Positions 7,707 through 15,846 of a DNA stretch of 64,000 nt are shown here, piece after piece (within the stretch, counting starts at the first letter, position 1; every line of letters starts with the position of its first letter). The stretch spans positions 62,001 to 126,000 of the forward strand of contig NZ_JARADB010000009.1 of the NCBI RefSeq assembly GCF_028765165.1. The letters run 5' to 3'. Source of the stretch: Paenibacillus sp. MAHUQ-63. GTDB taxonomy: Bacteria; Bacillota; Bacilli; Paenibacillales; NBRC-103111. The position numbers and the translations under genes were made by a program. The notes under the pieces were generated by a model. That model had not been told where the DNA came from. It did not search any database and was given only the letters and a program-made list of their open reading frames with translations.

Positions 7707-10236
7707 GGAGACGGCGGAGCCGATGGAAGATCGCGATAAGGATAAGCTGACGCTGAGCTATCCGGCCTCCTGGTGGCGGAATATGTGGCGTGAGGCGCTG
7801 CCCGCCGGCAACGGCGTGCTGGGCGCGTCCGTATTCGGCGGCGTTCAGGAGGAAACGGTGCTGCTGAATCATGCGAAGCTGTGGCATTGGGGGCATCGGG
7901 ATGAGCTGCCCGATGTCAGCTGCACGCTTGAGCGGACGCGGCAGCTGATGGACGAGCGGCGTTATCTGGAAGCGAGCTGGCAGCTGGCGGATGCGCTGAA
8001 GGAGCAAGGCTACGCGACGAAGCTCGCTTCGAGGTTCCCGCTTGCCGCCATCCGGCTGACGATGCCGTGCCGGCACGCGTTCCGCGGGTACAGCCGGGAG
8101 CTGGATATGGACAGCGGCGAAATTACAGTCGCTTGGAACGACGGGAATTGCCGATATAAGCGGACATTGTTCGTTTCCCGTGCCGACGATTGCGTCGTCT
8201 ATGCAATTGAAGGAGAGGGCGGAAGCGGCATCGCCGGGGAAATCGGCCTGCAGCTTCATCCGAGCGACCGCTTCGCGGATACGCCGGAGTTCAAGGAACT
8301 GGAGCGTTCCGTGGCAACAGGGGCAGACGATGTGCATGCTTGGTACGCGGCAACCAATGATGACGGCACGGATTATGGCGCCGTGCTGCGCATTGTGCGG
8401 GATGGCGGGCTTGCGGTCCGGGCGGATGCAAGTGCAGATGCAGGTGCAGATACAAGTGCAAGTGCTAGTGCAGATACAAATGCAAGTGCAAGTGCAGATG
8501 CAGATGCGGCTGGCGTCATCCGATTCAATGGCGCCAGCCGAGTGCTTGTTTTGGCCAAAGTGTTCGTAGGCGGCAAACGCGAAGAGGACTGGCCGCGCTT
8601 GAAGCGCGAGCTTGCGGCGCTGCATTCGGCTGGAGCAGCGGTTCCAGGCGCTATGTATGAGCGTTTGCTTGAGCGGCATACCGCGCTGCATCGGCCGCTC
8701 TATCGCTCGGCACTGCTGGAGCTTGGCGATGATGTAGCGGAACCTCGCTCCAACGAACGGTTGCTGCTGGATGCCTATGAGGGAGAGGCTCCGCTGAAGC
8801 TTATCCGCAACATGTGGGCGTACGGGAGGTATTTGTTCCTCAGCGGCACGTCGGCTTCGGAGGAGGCGGAGCCCTTTGGCTTGTACGGCTTGTGGGGCGG
8901 GGATTACCGCCTCGTCTGGAGTCATAACATGGCCAACGAGAACATCCAGATGATGTATTGGCATGCGCATGTCGGCGGATTAAGCGAGCTTGTTCCGACA
9001 CTTTTCCGCTATTACGAGCGGCTGATGGACGACTTCCGGACGAATGCGCGCAAGCTGTATGGCTGCAGGGGGATCTATATTCCGGCGGGCACGACGGCGG
9101 GCGTCGGCGTACCCAGCCAGATCGTGCCGGTCATTCTGAATTGGACCGGAGCCGCCGGCTGGCTGGCCCAGCATTATATCACGCACGCCAGGTTCACGGA
9201 GGAGGCCGGGTTTCTGGAGGAGCGCGCGCTTCCTTTCATGAGAGAGGTATTGGCGTTCTATCAGGACTTTGTTGTGACGGACGCTAACGGTCAAATCAAC
9301 ATGTACCCTTCCGTATCGCCGGAGAACACGCCGCTCAATTACATGCCGGAAGACGGCAAGCCGCTGGCGCATCCGATGCCGACAACGATCAACGCGACGA
9401 TGGACATCGCGATCATGAAGGAATTGCTGCAGCATCTGATCGAGGCGACCCAGGCTATTGGCCGTGACGAGAAGGATGCGGCGGCGTGGCGGGATATGCT
9501 GGGGCGTCTGCCCGCATACCGGGTGAACCGCGACGGAGCGGTGAGCGAATGGATTCATCCCGATTTCGAAGACCGGTATGCGCACAGGCATTTGTCGCAT
9601 CTGTATCCGCTCTTCCCGGGACATGAAGTGACCGAGGAGACCGACCCCGCTTTGTTCCGCGCTTTCGAGAAGGCTGTGAGCAAGCGCGAGATCGGGGCGC
9701 AGACCGGTTGGTCGCTCGGGCACATGGCCGCCATCTACGCCCGGCTGGGTGATGGAGACGGCTCGCTCGAGTGTCTGGATTTGATGTCAAGAGCCTGCCT
9801 GCTGCCCAATCTATTCACGCTGCACAACGATTGGCGCGGGATGGGAGTGTCGATGGACATGACGGCGGCGCCGGTTCAGCTCGATGCCAATCTGGGCTGG
9901 GTGAACGCGGTCCAGGAGATGCTGCTCCAAGTATCGCCGGGCTTCGTTAAGCTGCTGCCTGCGCTGCCCGGACGGTTCAAGCGGGGGAGATTATCCCGCT
10001 GGAGATTTCATACGGGACAGGTTGCCATGGAATGGGACACCGAGTCGGGGATGTTCCGCGCGGAGCTGACAGCCGAGCGGGAGACGGCCGTCATCGTCAA
10101 GCTGCCGGCATGGGTACGCTCCTGCGTAGTAACCGGTGCGTCTGTTCAGCAGTCGCCGCTGGGGGAGCTATACTACTCGGTACAGCTGAAGGCGGGGGAT
10201 CCGCCGGTGGTTTTGGAGGCGGAACGGCGAATATGA
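7690..10236 (+). CDS. GH95-family alpha-L-fucosidase/alpha-L-galactosidase-like enzyme
   Basis: 848 residues from the GTG at 7690; ATG at 7723 (GAGGAG 12 bp upstream) is an alternative start. N-terminal GH95 beta domain (PAGNGVLGASVFGG, then a nucleotide-distant LNHAKLWHWG), helical linker, alpha/alpha barrel and C-terminal beta domain. The catalytic set of Bifidobacterium AfcA appears conserved: Asn416 and Asn418 in NMANENIQMMYW, Glu545 in YPSVSPENTP, Asp732 in PVQLDANLGW. Known activities are inverting 1,2-alpha-L-fucosidase and alpha-L-galactosidase; in a pectin cluster an L-galactose or L-fucose side chain of rhamnogalacturonan is a reasonable substrate guess. Odd feature: a 28-residue alternating X-Ala low-complexity insert at residues 246-273. 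Confidence 0.85.
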   Translation: MNNRHEETAEPMEDRDKDKLTLSYPASWWRNMWREALPAGNGVLGASVFGGVQEETVLLNHAKLWHWGHRDELPDVSCTLERTRQLMDERRYLEASWQLADALKEQGYATKLASRFPLAAIRLTMPCRHAFRGYSRELDMDSGEITVAWNDGNCRYKRTLFVSRADDCVVYAIEGEGGSGIAGEIGLQLHPSDRFADTPEFKELERSVATGADDVHAWYAATNDDGTDYGAVLRIVRDGGLAVRADASADAGADTSASASADTNASASADADAAGVIRFNGASRVLVLAKVFVGGKREEDWPRLKRELAALHSAGAAVPGAMYERLLERHTALHRPLYRSALLELGDDVAEPRSNERLLLDAYEGEAPLKLIRNMWAYGRYLFLSGTSASEEAEPFGLYGLWGGDYRLVWSHNMANENIQMMYWHAHVGGLSELVPTLFRYYERLMDDFRTNARKLYGCRGIYIPAGTTAGVGVPSQIVPVILNWTGAAGWLAQHYITHARFTEEAGFLEERALPFMREVLAFYQDFVVTDANGQINMYPSVSPENTPLNYMPEDGKPLAHPMPTTINATMDIAIMKELLQHLIEATQAIGRDEKDAAAWRDMLGRLPAYRVNRDGAVSEWIHPDFEDRYAHRHLSHLYPLFPGHEVTEETDPALFRAFEKAVSKREIGAQTGWSLGHMAAIYARLGDGDGSLECLDLMSRACLLPNLFTLHNDWRGMGVSMDMTAAPVQLDANLGWVNAVQEMLLQVSPGFVKLLPALPGRFKRGRLSRWRFHTGQVAMEWDTESGMFRAELTAERETAVIVKLPAWVRSCVVTGASVQQSPLGELYYSVQLKAGDPPVVLEAERRI
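8425..8508 (+). repeat. Hexanucleotide microsatellite inside the GH95 gene
   Basis: Fourteen consecutive degenerate hexamers of the form (GAT/AGT/ACA/AAT/GGT)GCA encode 28 residues alternating Asp, Ser, Thr, Asn or Gly with Ala. The repeat keeps frame, so loss or gain of units would only change insert length. It sits between strands of the N-terminal domain, far from the catalytic residues. Confidence 0.9.
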
Positions 10237-10271
10237 GGCTGTTTACCCGGCGTGGTTTGCTCCCCCGGCGG

Positions 10272-10458
10272 GCTAACCGACACAGCTGCCGTTATTCGGC
10301 GAAAACGAGCCTATTTGAGATTGTAACGGACACCAGTACCGCTATTTGCCGCTTGGGGCTCGATTTCGCCCCGATTTTGGGCACATAACGTCGCTGGTGT
10401 CCGTTAGTTTTGTGGCGGAAGGATATTGGCGGAGTTAACGGCTGCAGTGTCCGTTAGC
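10272..10458. repeat. Four-part palindromic element, family A copy 1
   Basis: About 187 bp built from four TAACGGACAC-type cores: two forward (10272, first one mutated to CTAACCGACAC; 10323) and two inverted (GGTGTCCGTTAG ending near 10407; GTGTCCGTTAGC ending 10458). The inner pair and outer pair are each complementary, so the element can form nested hairpins. It fills most of the gap between the convergent ends of the GH95 gene (10236) and the histidine kinase gene (10518). No T-run follows it, so it is not a standard terminator. Same layout and length as the copies at 24733, 31758 and 58021. Confidence 0.85.
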
Positions 10459-10517
10459 TATGACTTCCGCAGCGCGGGATCCCGTCGGGGGGCGGGCGGA
10501 TTAACCCTGCCTCACCA

Positions 10518-11609
10518 CTAGGCAGGCAGCCAGCCGGAGAGGACGGCTCCTCCGTCCGGATGGTTGCTCGCAGCAAGCTCGCCGCCATGCTGGCGGATAA
10601 TTCGCTGCGAGATGGTCAGCCCCAATCCGGCGCCGCCCGTTGACCGGCTTCTCGATTGCTCCCCCCGGTACAACGGCTCGAAGATACGTTCGAGCTCCTC
10701 CGGCGCGAAGCCTGCCCCGGAATCATGGATCGTAAACGTGATTCGGCCGTCCTCCTGCCGGCAGTGTACAAGAATGCGGCCATGCTCGGGCGTATGCCGC
10801 ACAGCATTATCCAATACATTGCTGAAGGCTCGCTCCAGCAAGTGCGCGTCCGCTTGAAGCTCACAGTCCTCCGGCGCGTAATGGACAGAGATCGCAATAT
10901 GTTTCCGCAGTGCTTGCGGTCTCAGACTGTCGATCGCCTGCTGAACGATAGCGTTCAAGCTAACTGTGCGTTCCGCGATTTCCACGTGTTCCATGTGTTC
11001 CACGCGTTCGCCTTCCAGATACGCCATCTTCGTGAAGGTGAACAGATCCTCCACCAGCCGGTCCAATTGCGCCGATTTCTCTTTGCACACGGCGACATAC
11101 TTCGCGATCTGCTCCGGCGATCTGGCAATCCCTTGCTCGAGCCCGTCCAAATAACCGCGCAAAGCAAACAGAGGCGTCCGCAAATCATGAGCGACGGCCG
11201 CAATAATGAACCGCCGCTCCTCCTCCAGCGCCGCTTGCTTCCGGTTCGCGGCTTGCAGTGCATCCACCATGATTTCGAACCCGTCCCGGACTTCGGCAAT
11301 TTCCCGGATCGTCGTTCGGGGGAGCGTTACGTTCCAATCGCCCCCGGCAATTTGCCTTGCCGCCTGGCCCATCCTCTCCAGAGGGAGGAGAAGCAGCCTT
11401 CGCATCCTTACGGCGACAATAACGAAGGCGAGCAGCAGCCCTGCGAACGCCGCAACCATGGGAATCACGTATGACGAGTTCGGCCGGTCCGCTCCGAGCC
11501 GCAGCGACTGAGTTGTGATGAAGTGGGCCGTTACGAAGAAAATCCATGGCAGCGTCAGGAGGAGCACCAAGCTCAGCAAGGCATACGTGCGAACACGAAG
11601 TTTGCTCAT
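10518..11609 (-). CDS. Sensor histidine kinase
   Basis: 363 residues from the ATG whose bases overlap the response-regulator stop (ATGA, 11606-11609); a start 12 codons further upstream is possible but would lie inside the regulator gene. TM1 about 8-30, short extracytoplasmic loop, TM2 about 48-68, HAMP linker, HisKA with phospho-acceptor His141 in VAHDLRTPLFALRGY, and an HATPase domain with N, G1 and G2 boxes (NVLDNAVRHT, DSGAGF, GGAGLGLTIS). The sensor loop is only about 20 residues, as in intramembrane-sensing kinases. It forms an operon with the OmpR-type regulator upstream. Stimulus unknown. Three in-frame 9-bp repeats (10980-11006) encode a Glu-His/Arg-Val/Met run after the dimerisation helices. 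Confidence 0.92.
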   Translation of the reverse strand: MSKLRVRTYALLSLVLLLTLPWIFFVTAHFITTQSLRLGADRPNSSYVIPMVAAFAGLLLAFVIVAVRMRRLLLLPLERMGQAARQIAGGDWNVTLPRTTIREIAEVRDGFEIMVDALQAANRKQAALEEERRFIIAAVAHDLRTPLFALRGYLDGLEQGIARSPEQIAKYVAVCKEKSAQLDRLVEDLFTFTKMAYLEGERVEHMEHVEIAERTVSLNAIVQQAIDSLRPQALRKHIAISVHYAPEDCELQADAHLLERAFSNVLDNAVRHTPEHGRILVHCRQEDGRITFTIHDSGAGFAPEELERIFEPLYRGEQSRSRSTGGAGLGLTISQRIIRQHGGELAASNHPDGGAVLSGWLPA

Positions 11610-12298
11610 AGGACGCCCCCCTCGAAGCGATAGCCGATTCCCCATACATTAGTCAAATATTGCGGTTGCTCCGGATCGAGCTCGATTTTCTCGCGAAGCC
11701 GGCTGAGATGAACGCGAATCGTATGCTTATCGCCGACGCCTTCCCAGAATTTCGCCAGCAATTGGTCATATGTAAACACATGTCTCGGATGCTCCGCAAA
11801 CAATCGCAGCAGCTCATATTCCTTCGGCGTGAGCGAAACGGTTTGGCCGTCCACGAACACTTCCCGTGTTGATAAATCGAACTTGATACGGCCATAGTCC
11901 AATACTCTGGCCAAGTTTGGCTGCGACGCGTTCGTGCGGCGTAAAACAGCCTTCACGCGAGCCACGATCTCGCCGGGCGAAGCGGTTTTGACGATATAAT
12001 CGTCGCCGCCTAGCGTCAGTCCGCGAATCTTGTCCACATCGTCGCTGCGCGCGCTCAAGAACAGGATCGGAACGCTGCTCTCCGCCCGGATGTTCCGGCA
12101 GAATTCGAAGCCGCTCTGGCCCGGCATCATAATGTCCAGGATGATGCCATGTACCGTGTGCTGTTGGAACGCCGTCCAAGCTTGTGCCGCATCATTCACC
12201 GTTACGACGTTAAAATGATCGTTCTCCAAAAAGTCCCTCAACAATTCAACGATGCTCTGATCATCGTCCACGACCAGGATCGTCGGTCTTTCATTCAC
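11606..12298 (-). CDS. OmpR/PhoB-family response regulator
   Basis: 230 residues from the GTG at 12298, which has GAAGGTGGG 6 bp upstream; an open frame extends to 12391 but lacks a receiver-like N-terminus. Receiver domain with acidic pocket VVDDD, phosphorylatable Asp55 (ILDIMMPG) and Lys in KTASPGE; winged-helix effector domain with SLTPKEYELLRLFAEHP and TIRVHLSRLREKIE. It acts as DNA-binding partner of the kinase encoded directly downstream with a 4-bp ATGA overlap. The divergent neighbour at 12489 encodes a DJ-1-type protein, so the 190-bp gap may carry both promoters. Target genes are not evident. Confidence 0.93.
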   Translation of the reverse strand: MNERPTILVVDDDQSIVELLRDFLENDHFNVVTVNDAAQAWTAFQQHTVHGIILDIMMPGQSGFEFCRNIRAESSVPILFLSARSDDVDKIRGLTLGGDDYIVKTASPGEIVARVKAVLRRTNASQPNLARVLDYGRIKFDLSTREVFVDGQTVSLTPKEYELLRLFAEHPRHVFTYDQLLAKFWEGVGDKHTIRVHLSRLREKIELDPEQPQYLTNVWGIGYRFEGGVL

Positions 12299-12488
12299 AC
12301 TAATCCCACCTTCACTAGACGGAGCGAAATGCTCTTCCTCTTCTATATCCCAGTGTAACATCTCTCCCGCCAAAACAAACGAGCCCCTCACATATTGTGA
12401 CGGTTTGTTTATCGTTTTGTTACTTTTATGGGGCTTATTTCGAGAGGTTCCTCTGCTATTCTTACTAGACTAGAAGGAGGTTATTTCA

Positions 12489-13523
12489 ATGTTAACCGTA
12501 CAAATCGTGCTGTTCGACGGCTTTGATCTTATGGATGCGATTGCGCCTTACGAAGTATTTTGCGCTGCGGGGGCTGCCGCTCGTGGTACGCTGCATGTGG
12601 AATTCGTTGCGGCGGAAGGAGCGGGCCTCGTGACGAGCGGGGTGAACGGATTGAAAATCGAAGCGCAGAGCAAGCTTAGTCTGGATCATAAAGGTATTAT
12701 TCTAGTACCCGGCGCAGCCGGCGAGGTGGAGGGAGACGGTCCTGACGCTATTCCGGTCATTCTGAACAGAGCCGTGAACACGGCGTTGACGGGCATCCTT
12801 GAGCAGGCGCTTCAGCAGCCGGATATCGTGGTTGCCACCGTATGCGGGGGTTCTCTGGTGCTGGCGATGGGAGGTTTGCTGGAAGGCCGGCCTGCTGTAA
12901 CGCATCATATGGGGATGGGGCTGCTTGAGGCAGCGGGGGCACTGCCGGTTACGGCCCGCGTCGTCGATGACGGCAATCTCGTTACCGGGGGAGGCGTAAC
13001 CTCGGGACTTGATGTCGCCCTTCATTTGGTAGAACGGGAACTGGGGCCTCGCATTGCACATGCGGTAGAGCGGTTGTTCGAGTATGAGCGGAGAGGAACG
13101 GTATGGCGCAATCATGGTATAGTCCCGAGAAGCGGGGGAGCGGTTAGAGAACTGCCGTCCGCACCTTGTAGACCTCAAGCTGCAGCGGATAACGGCGAGG
13201 CTCCGGCTTTCGACGGGGAATGGGATGCGACAATCACGACGCCGGTCGGCAAGCTGGAGGTGAAGCTCCGTATTCGGTCGGATAACGGCATCCTGCAAGG
13301 CACGGCGACTATGGGGGAAGAGGTGAGCCCATTCCTCGATCCTGAGCTGGATGGCCGGATGCTTCGCTGGTCGCTGCGGATTATGAAACCGATGCGGTTG
13401 AATTTGAAATTCGAAGCAGAGGTTGACGGGGACCGGATGACAGGTACCGCCAAAGCCGGTGTTTTGCCGGTGTCGAAATTAACCGGGAAGCGGGTATGGC
13501 ATGAGGGAGGAAAGCATGAATAG
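12489..13523 (+). CDS. DJ-1/PfpI-domain protein fused to a C-terminal beta-strand domain
   Basis: 344 residues; AGAAGGAGG precedes the ATG. Residues 1-205 form a DJ-1/PfpI (GATase1-like) domain with candidate nucleophile Cys119 in ATVCGGSLVLA and GVTSGLDVALHLV, as in GlxA-type proteins. Instead of the usual AraC helix-turn-helix, residues about 235-340 form a compact beta-rich domain (DGEWDATITTPVGKLEVKL ... LNGTA-like repeats, GTAKAGVLPVSKLTGKR) resembling small beta-barrel domains that also occur alone or after other enzymes. Chemistry of the fusion is unknown. It overlaps the next gene by 8 bp, so both are probably translated together. Confidence 0.8.
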   Translation: MLTVQIVLFDGFDLMDAIAPYEVFCAAGAAARGTLHVEFVAAEGAGLVTSGVNGLKIEAQSKLSLDHKGIILVPGAAGEVEGDGPDAIPVILNRAVNTALTGILEQALQQPDIVVATVCGGSLVLAMGGLLEGRPAVTHHMGMGLLEAAGALPVTARVVDDGNLVTGGGVTSGLDVALHLVERELGPRIAHAVERLFEYERRGTVWRNHGIVPRSGGAVRELPSAPCRPQAAADNGEAPAFDGEWDATITTPVGKLEVKLRIRSDNGILQGTATMGEEVSPFLDPELDGRMLRWSLRIMKPMRLNLKFEAEVDGDRMTGTAKAGVLPVSKLTGKRVWHEGGKHE

Positions 13524-14139
13524 GCATTTTTATAAAATCATCGCTTGTGTCTGTACCTTATACATCCTGTATGCTCTGATTAACAACTTCATCATCAACC
13601 CTGGCGCTGAGACGTTCCTAAGTCATAAAGCGGATCTGGAGCGTGAACTTAAGCCCCGAATCTGGCTAACGGTCATGTACATACATGTTGGATTCGCTTG
13701 TATAGCGATGGCATCGGGACTCGTTAACTTTGCCTCCCGCAGCTATGTGAAGCACCGTACCTTACACCGCCTGAACGGGTATGTCTATGCGGCGTCCGTG
13801 CTTGCTGTCGTGCTTACTTCCGGGTACATGGCACCGTTCGCCACCGGGGGGAAAATCAGCAGCATGGGCTTCAATCTGCTGAACATCCTCTGGTTGATCT
13901 TCACGGCAGCTGCTCTTATTCATATTTTCAAAAAGCGGATTCCCCAGCACCGGAGATGGATGATTCGGAGTTATGCTTTTTGTTTCACGAATATGCTCAT
14001 TCACTTGTTCACCTTCGGACTTAACCAGGTTGCCGGCGTCGAGTACTCGACCAGCTACACCATCGGTTTATACGGCTCGATTGTACTGCTGTTGGCCGCC
14101 CCGGAAGCGCTCTTCAGGATCGAGAAGCGCATAGGCTAA
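13516..14139 (+). CDS. DUF2306 integral membrane protein
   Basis: 207 residues from ATG 13516, chosen because AGGGAGG lies 6 bp upstream; an in-frame ATG at 13501 has no such site. Six or so hydrophobic segments: an N-terminal helix (KIIACVCTLYILYALINNF), WLTVMYIHVGFACIAMASG, a helix near residue 95, LLNILWLIFTAAALIHIF, and two near the C-terminus. The HRTLHRLNGYVY and HRRWMIRSYA motifs are typical of DUF2306 proteins. Function unknown. The start overlaps the stop of the DJ-1 fusion gene (ATGAATAG). Confidence 0.8.
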   Translation: MNRHFYKIIACVCTLYILYALINNFIINPGAETFLSHKADLERELKPRIWLTVMYIHVGFACIAMASGLVNFASRSYVKHRTLHRLNGYVYAASVLAVVLTSGYMAPFATGGKISSMGFNLLNILWLIFTAAALIHIFKKRIPQHRRWMIRSYAFCFTNMLIHLFTFGLNQVAGVEYSTSYTIGLYGSIVLLLAAPEALFRIEKRIG

Positions 14140-14213
14140 AATTTCCTTTACAAGCGAACGTGTATTCGCTATTCTGAAGATGGGTGATTTTACCAGTTTC
14201 GAAGGAGTGATGA

Positions 14214-14603
14214 ATGGTGGAAGTGATGAGAACGAAAGTCGAGAATTCGCTTACCGTCCTGTTGGTCTCCGATTTCGAGAAGTCCAAGCGGTATTATGAG
14301 AACGCCTTAGGGTGCGAAGTGAATGAACACTGGGCTATTCGTGACAATTTCGGCTTAGGCTTCAAGTTGCTTCAAGCAGCGAATCGAGAAGACGTCAGAC
14401 CTAACCAAGGTACGTGGAATACATACGCTTATGTGAAAGACCTTCATGCTCTTGATTGTTTATATGAAGAACTGAAATCTAATGGCGCCATGATTGCTTC
14501 CGAGCCTCAAGTAACCGAGCATGATTGGGGAACCTGGAAGGATTTCTCGGTTCAAGATCCGGATGGATACGTGATCGGGTTCGGTTCGGGGAGCAAGAAA
14601 TGA
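14214..14603 (+). CDS. VOC/glyoxalase superfamily protein
   Basis: 129 residues, a single pair of beta-alpha-beta-beta-beta modules. GAAGGAG lies 6 bp before the ATG. The C-terminal QDPDGYVIGFGS carries the acidic position usual in this fold. Such small proteins act as metal-dependent lyases, dioxygenases or antibiotic-binding proteins; none can be chosen here. It stands alone between DUF2306 and a second, unrelated VOC gene 74 bp downstream. Confidence 0.8.
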   Translation: MVEVMRTKVENSLTVLLVSDFEKSKRYYENALGCEVNEHWAIRDNFGLGFKLLQAANREDVRPNQGTWNTYAYVKDLHALDCLYEELKSNGAMIASEPQVTEHDWGTWKDFSVQDPDGYVIGFGSGSKK

Positions 14604-14676
14604 TCAGAGATCCGCAGGCTTTTTTTAACTGATGAATAATTAATACCATTGATTATCGGAAGCGAGGACGGGTGAA

Positions 14677-15075
14677 ATGAGAAAGTTCATTCCAAGAATC
14701 TCCGCCATTGAACTGCCGGTTTCGAATTTGGACAGGTCGATCGAATGGTATGTTAGGGTGCTGGGATTAGACATACAGTTCCGAAGTGCCAATGATGCCA
14801 TGTTAACATTTAACGAGGTAGGTGTGCCGGGAATTTTCCTTTGCCAAACGGAGGATACGCACCGGCTGCAATTCGTTAATACCGTTAACGGTATTACCCA
14901 CAGTGTAGTCGATTTCTATACGGCTGATCTGGAGGCGTTTCGAACCTATCTCATCGAGCAATCGGTTGAAGTCGGTGTGCTGAATATGAGCTCGGATCAC
15001 GGTGGATTTGGTTTCGGAGACCCGGACGGTAATAGGTTGAGTGCCTGCAATGCTATTCAACGAGGGCAGGTATGA
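14677..15075 (+). CDS. VOC/glyoxalase superfamily protein
   Basis: 132 residues; GAGGACGGG precedes the ATG. IELPVSNLDRSIEWYVRVLGLDI is the classic first module and FGFGDPDGNRLSACN the C-terminal strand with Asp-Pro-x-Gly-Asn. No substrate is apparent. It is only distantly similar to the VOC gene immediately upstream, so this is not a recent tandem copy. Confidence 0.8.
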   Translation: MRKFIPRISAIELPVSNLDRSIEWYVRVLGLDIQFRSANDAMLTFNEVGVPGIFLCQTEDTHRLQFVNTVNGITHSVVDFYTADLEAFRTYLIEQSVEVGVLNMSSDHGGFGFGDPDGNRLSACNAIQRGQV

Positions 15076-15201
15076 GTGGGTTTGCTGTCTCGGCAGCCGA
15101 TTTATAAGGAGCGGGTCTGCCTAGGCAGCGGCTCGCGTTATGAGAAGCGAGAGGACTTTCGTCGAGGTAGGGTGGTGTTAACTTTGACGGAGGTCTTTAT
15201 T

Positions 15202-15249
15202 ATGTCAGAAGATTCGGAGGCCAAACCATGCACCAATCCGTCAAACTGA
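15202..15249 (+). other. Possible 15-codon upstream ORF overlapping the GNAT start
   Basis: ATG at 15202 has a strong site (GGAGGT, about 7 bp spacing) and reads 15 codons to a TGA at 15247-15249, overlapping the first codons of the GNAT gene (ATG 15228) in another frame. It may serve translational coupling or may be chance. No homology is expected at this length. Confidence 0.25.
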
Positions 15250-15764
15250 TCAAGCCATCAGCAGACTACAAGCAGGAGTACATATCGTTTTACGAAGACT
15301 GGAAATCGACCGGCGAAGATATCGTTCCATGGGTAGTGGAGAAAGAGCCCTACGATTTTACGGCGATGGTGAATTTCCTGTACTCGCAAGATACGGAGGA
15401 TAAAATCGAGGATCACAGCTTTGTCCCGCATTCGACCTATTGGCTTGTGAACGAGCACAACCGGATTGTCGGGGCCGTTAACATAAGGCACAGACTTAAC
15501 GCGAAGCTCCTAAATAGCGGCGGACATATCGGTTACGGCATCCGCCCGTCAGAAAGACGGAAGGGATATGCATCCGCGCTTCTGGCATTGGCTTTACAAG
15601 TGACGCAAGAGATGGGTTTGGACAAGGTGCTGCTTGTTTGCGATAAGGGGAATGTGGGATCGGAAAGAACTATTGTCAAAAATGGCGGCCGCTTCGAATC
15701 GGAATACGTGGAGGAGGACGGAAATGTCGTCAGGCGGTTCTGGATTCAGCTTCAACGAAGCTAA
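15228..15764 (+). CDS. GNAT-family N-acetyltransferase
   Basis: 178 residues; GGAGG lies 7 bp before the ATG. The acetyl-CoA-binding loop is seen as GIRPSERRKGYASALLALAL (R-x-x-G-Y/H-A motif), followed by VLLVCDKGNVGSERTIVKNGG and FWIQL, the arrangement of proteins annotated as YitI/YkkB-like or ribosomal-type acetyltransferases in Bacilli. Substrate unknown. It appears to be a single-gene unit. Confidence 0.85.
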   Translation: MHQSVKLIKPSADYKQEYISFYEDWKSTGEDIVPWVVEKEPYDFTAMVNFLYSQDTEDKIEDHSFVPHSTYWLVNEHNRIVGAVNIRHRLNAKLLNSGGHIGYGIRPSERRKGYASALLALALQVTQEMGLDKVLLVCDKGNVGSERTIVKNGGRFESEYVEEDGNVVRRFWIQLQRS

Positions 15765-15846
15765 CCCGTCACGCTATCCATGACATAAACTGACATACTT
15801 AAGGGTTATACTTGGTAACAGATCAACCGAAGGAGTGTAACCCTAG

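Noticed and set aside
7627..8970. 447-residue antisense frame opposite GH95
   Set aside because: It is a shadow of the high-GC GH95 gene; the Cys-Ile-Thr repeat in it is simply the reverse of the hexamer tract.
10272..10458. Family A element as an ordinary terminator
   Set aside because: It has no T-run at either end and a conserved length of about 186 bp with four cores, unlike an intrinsic terminator.
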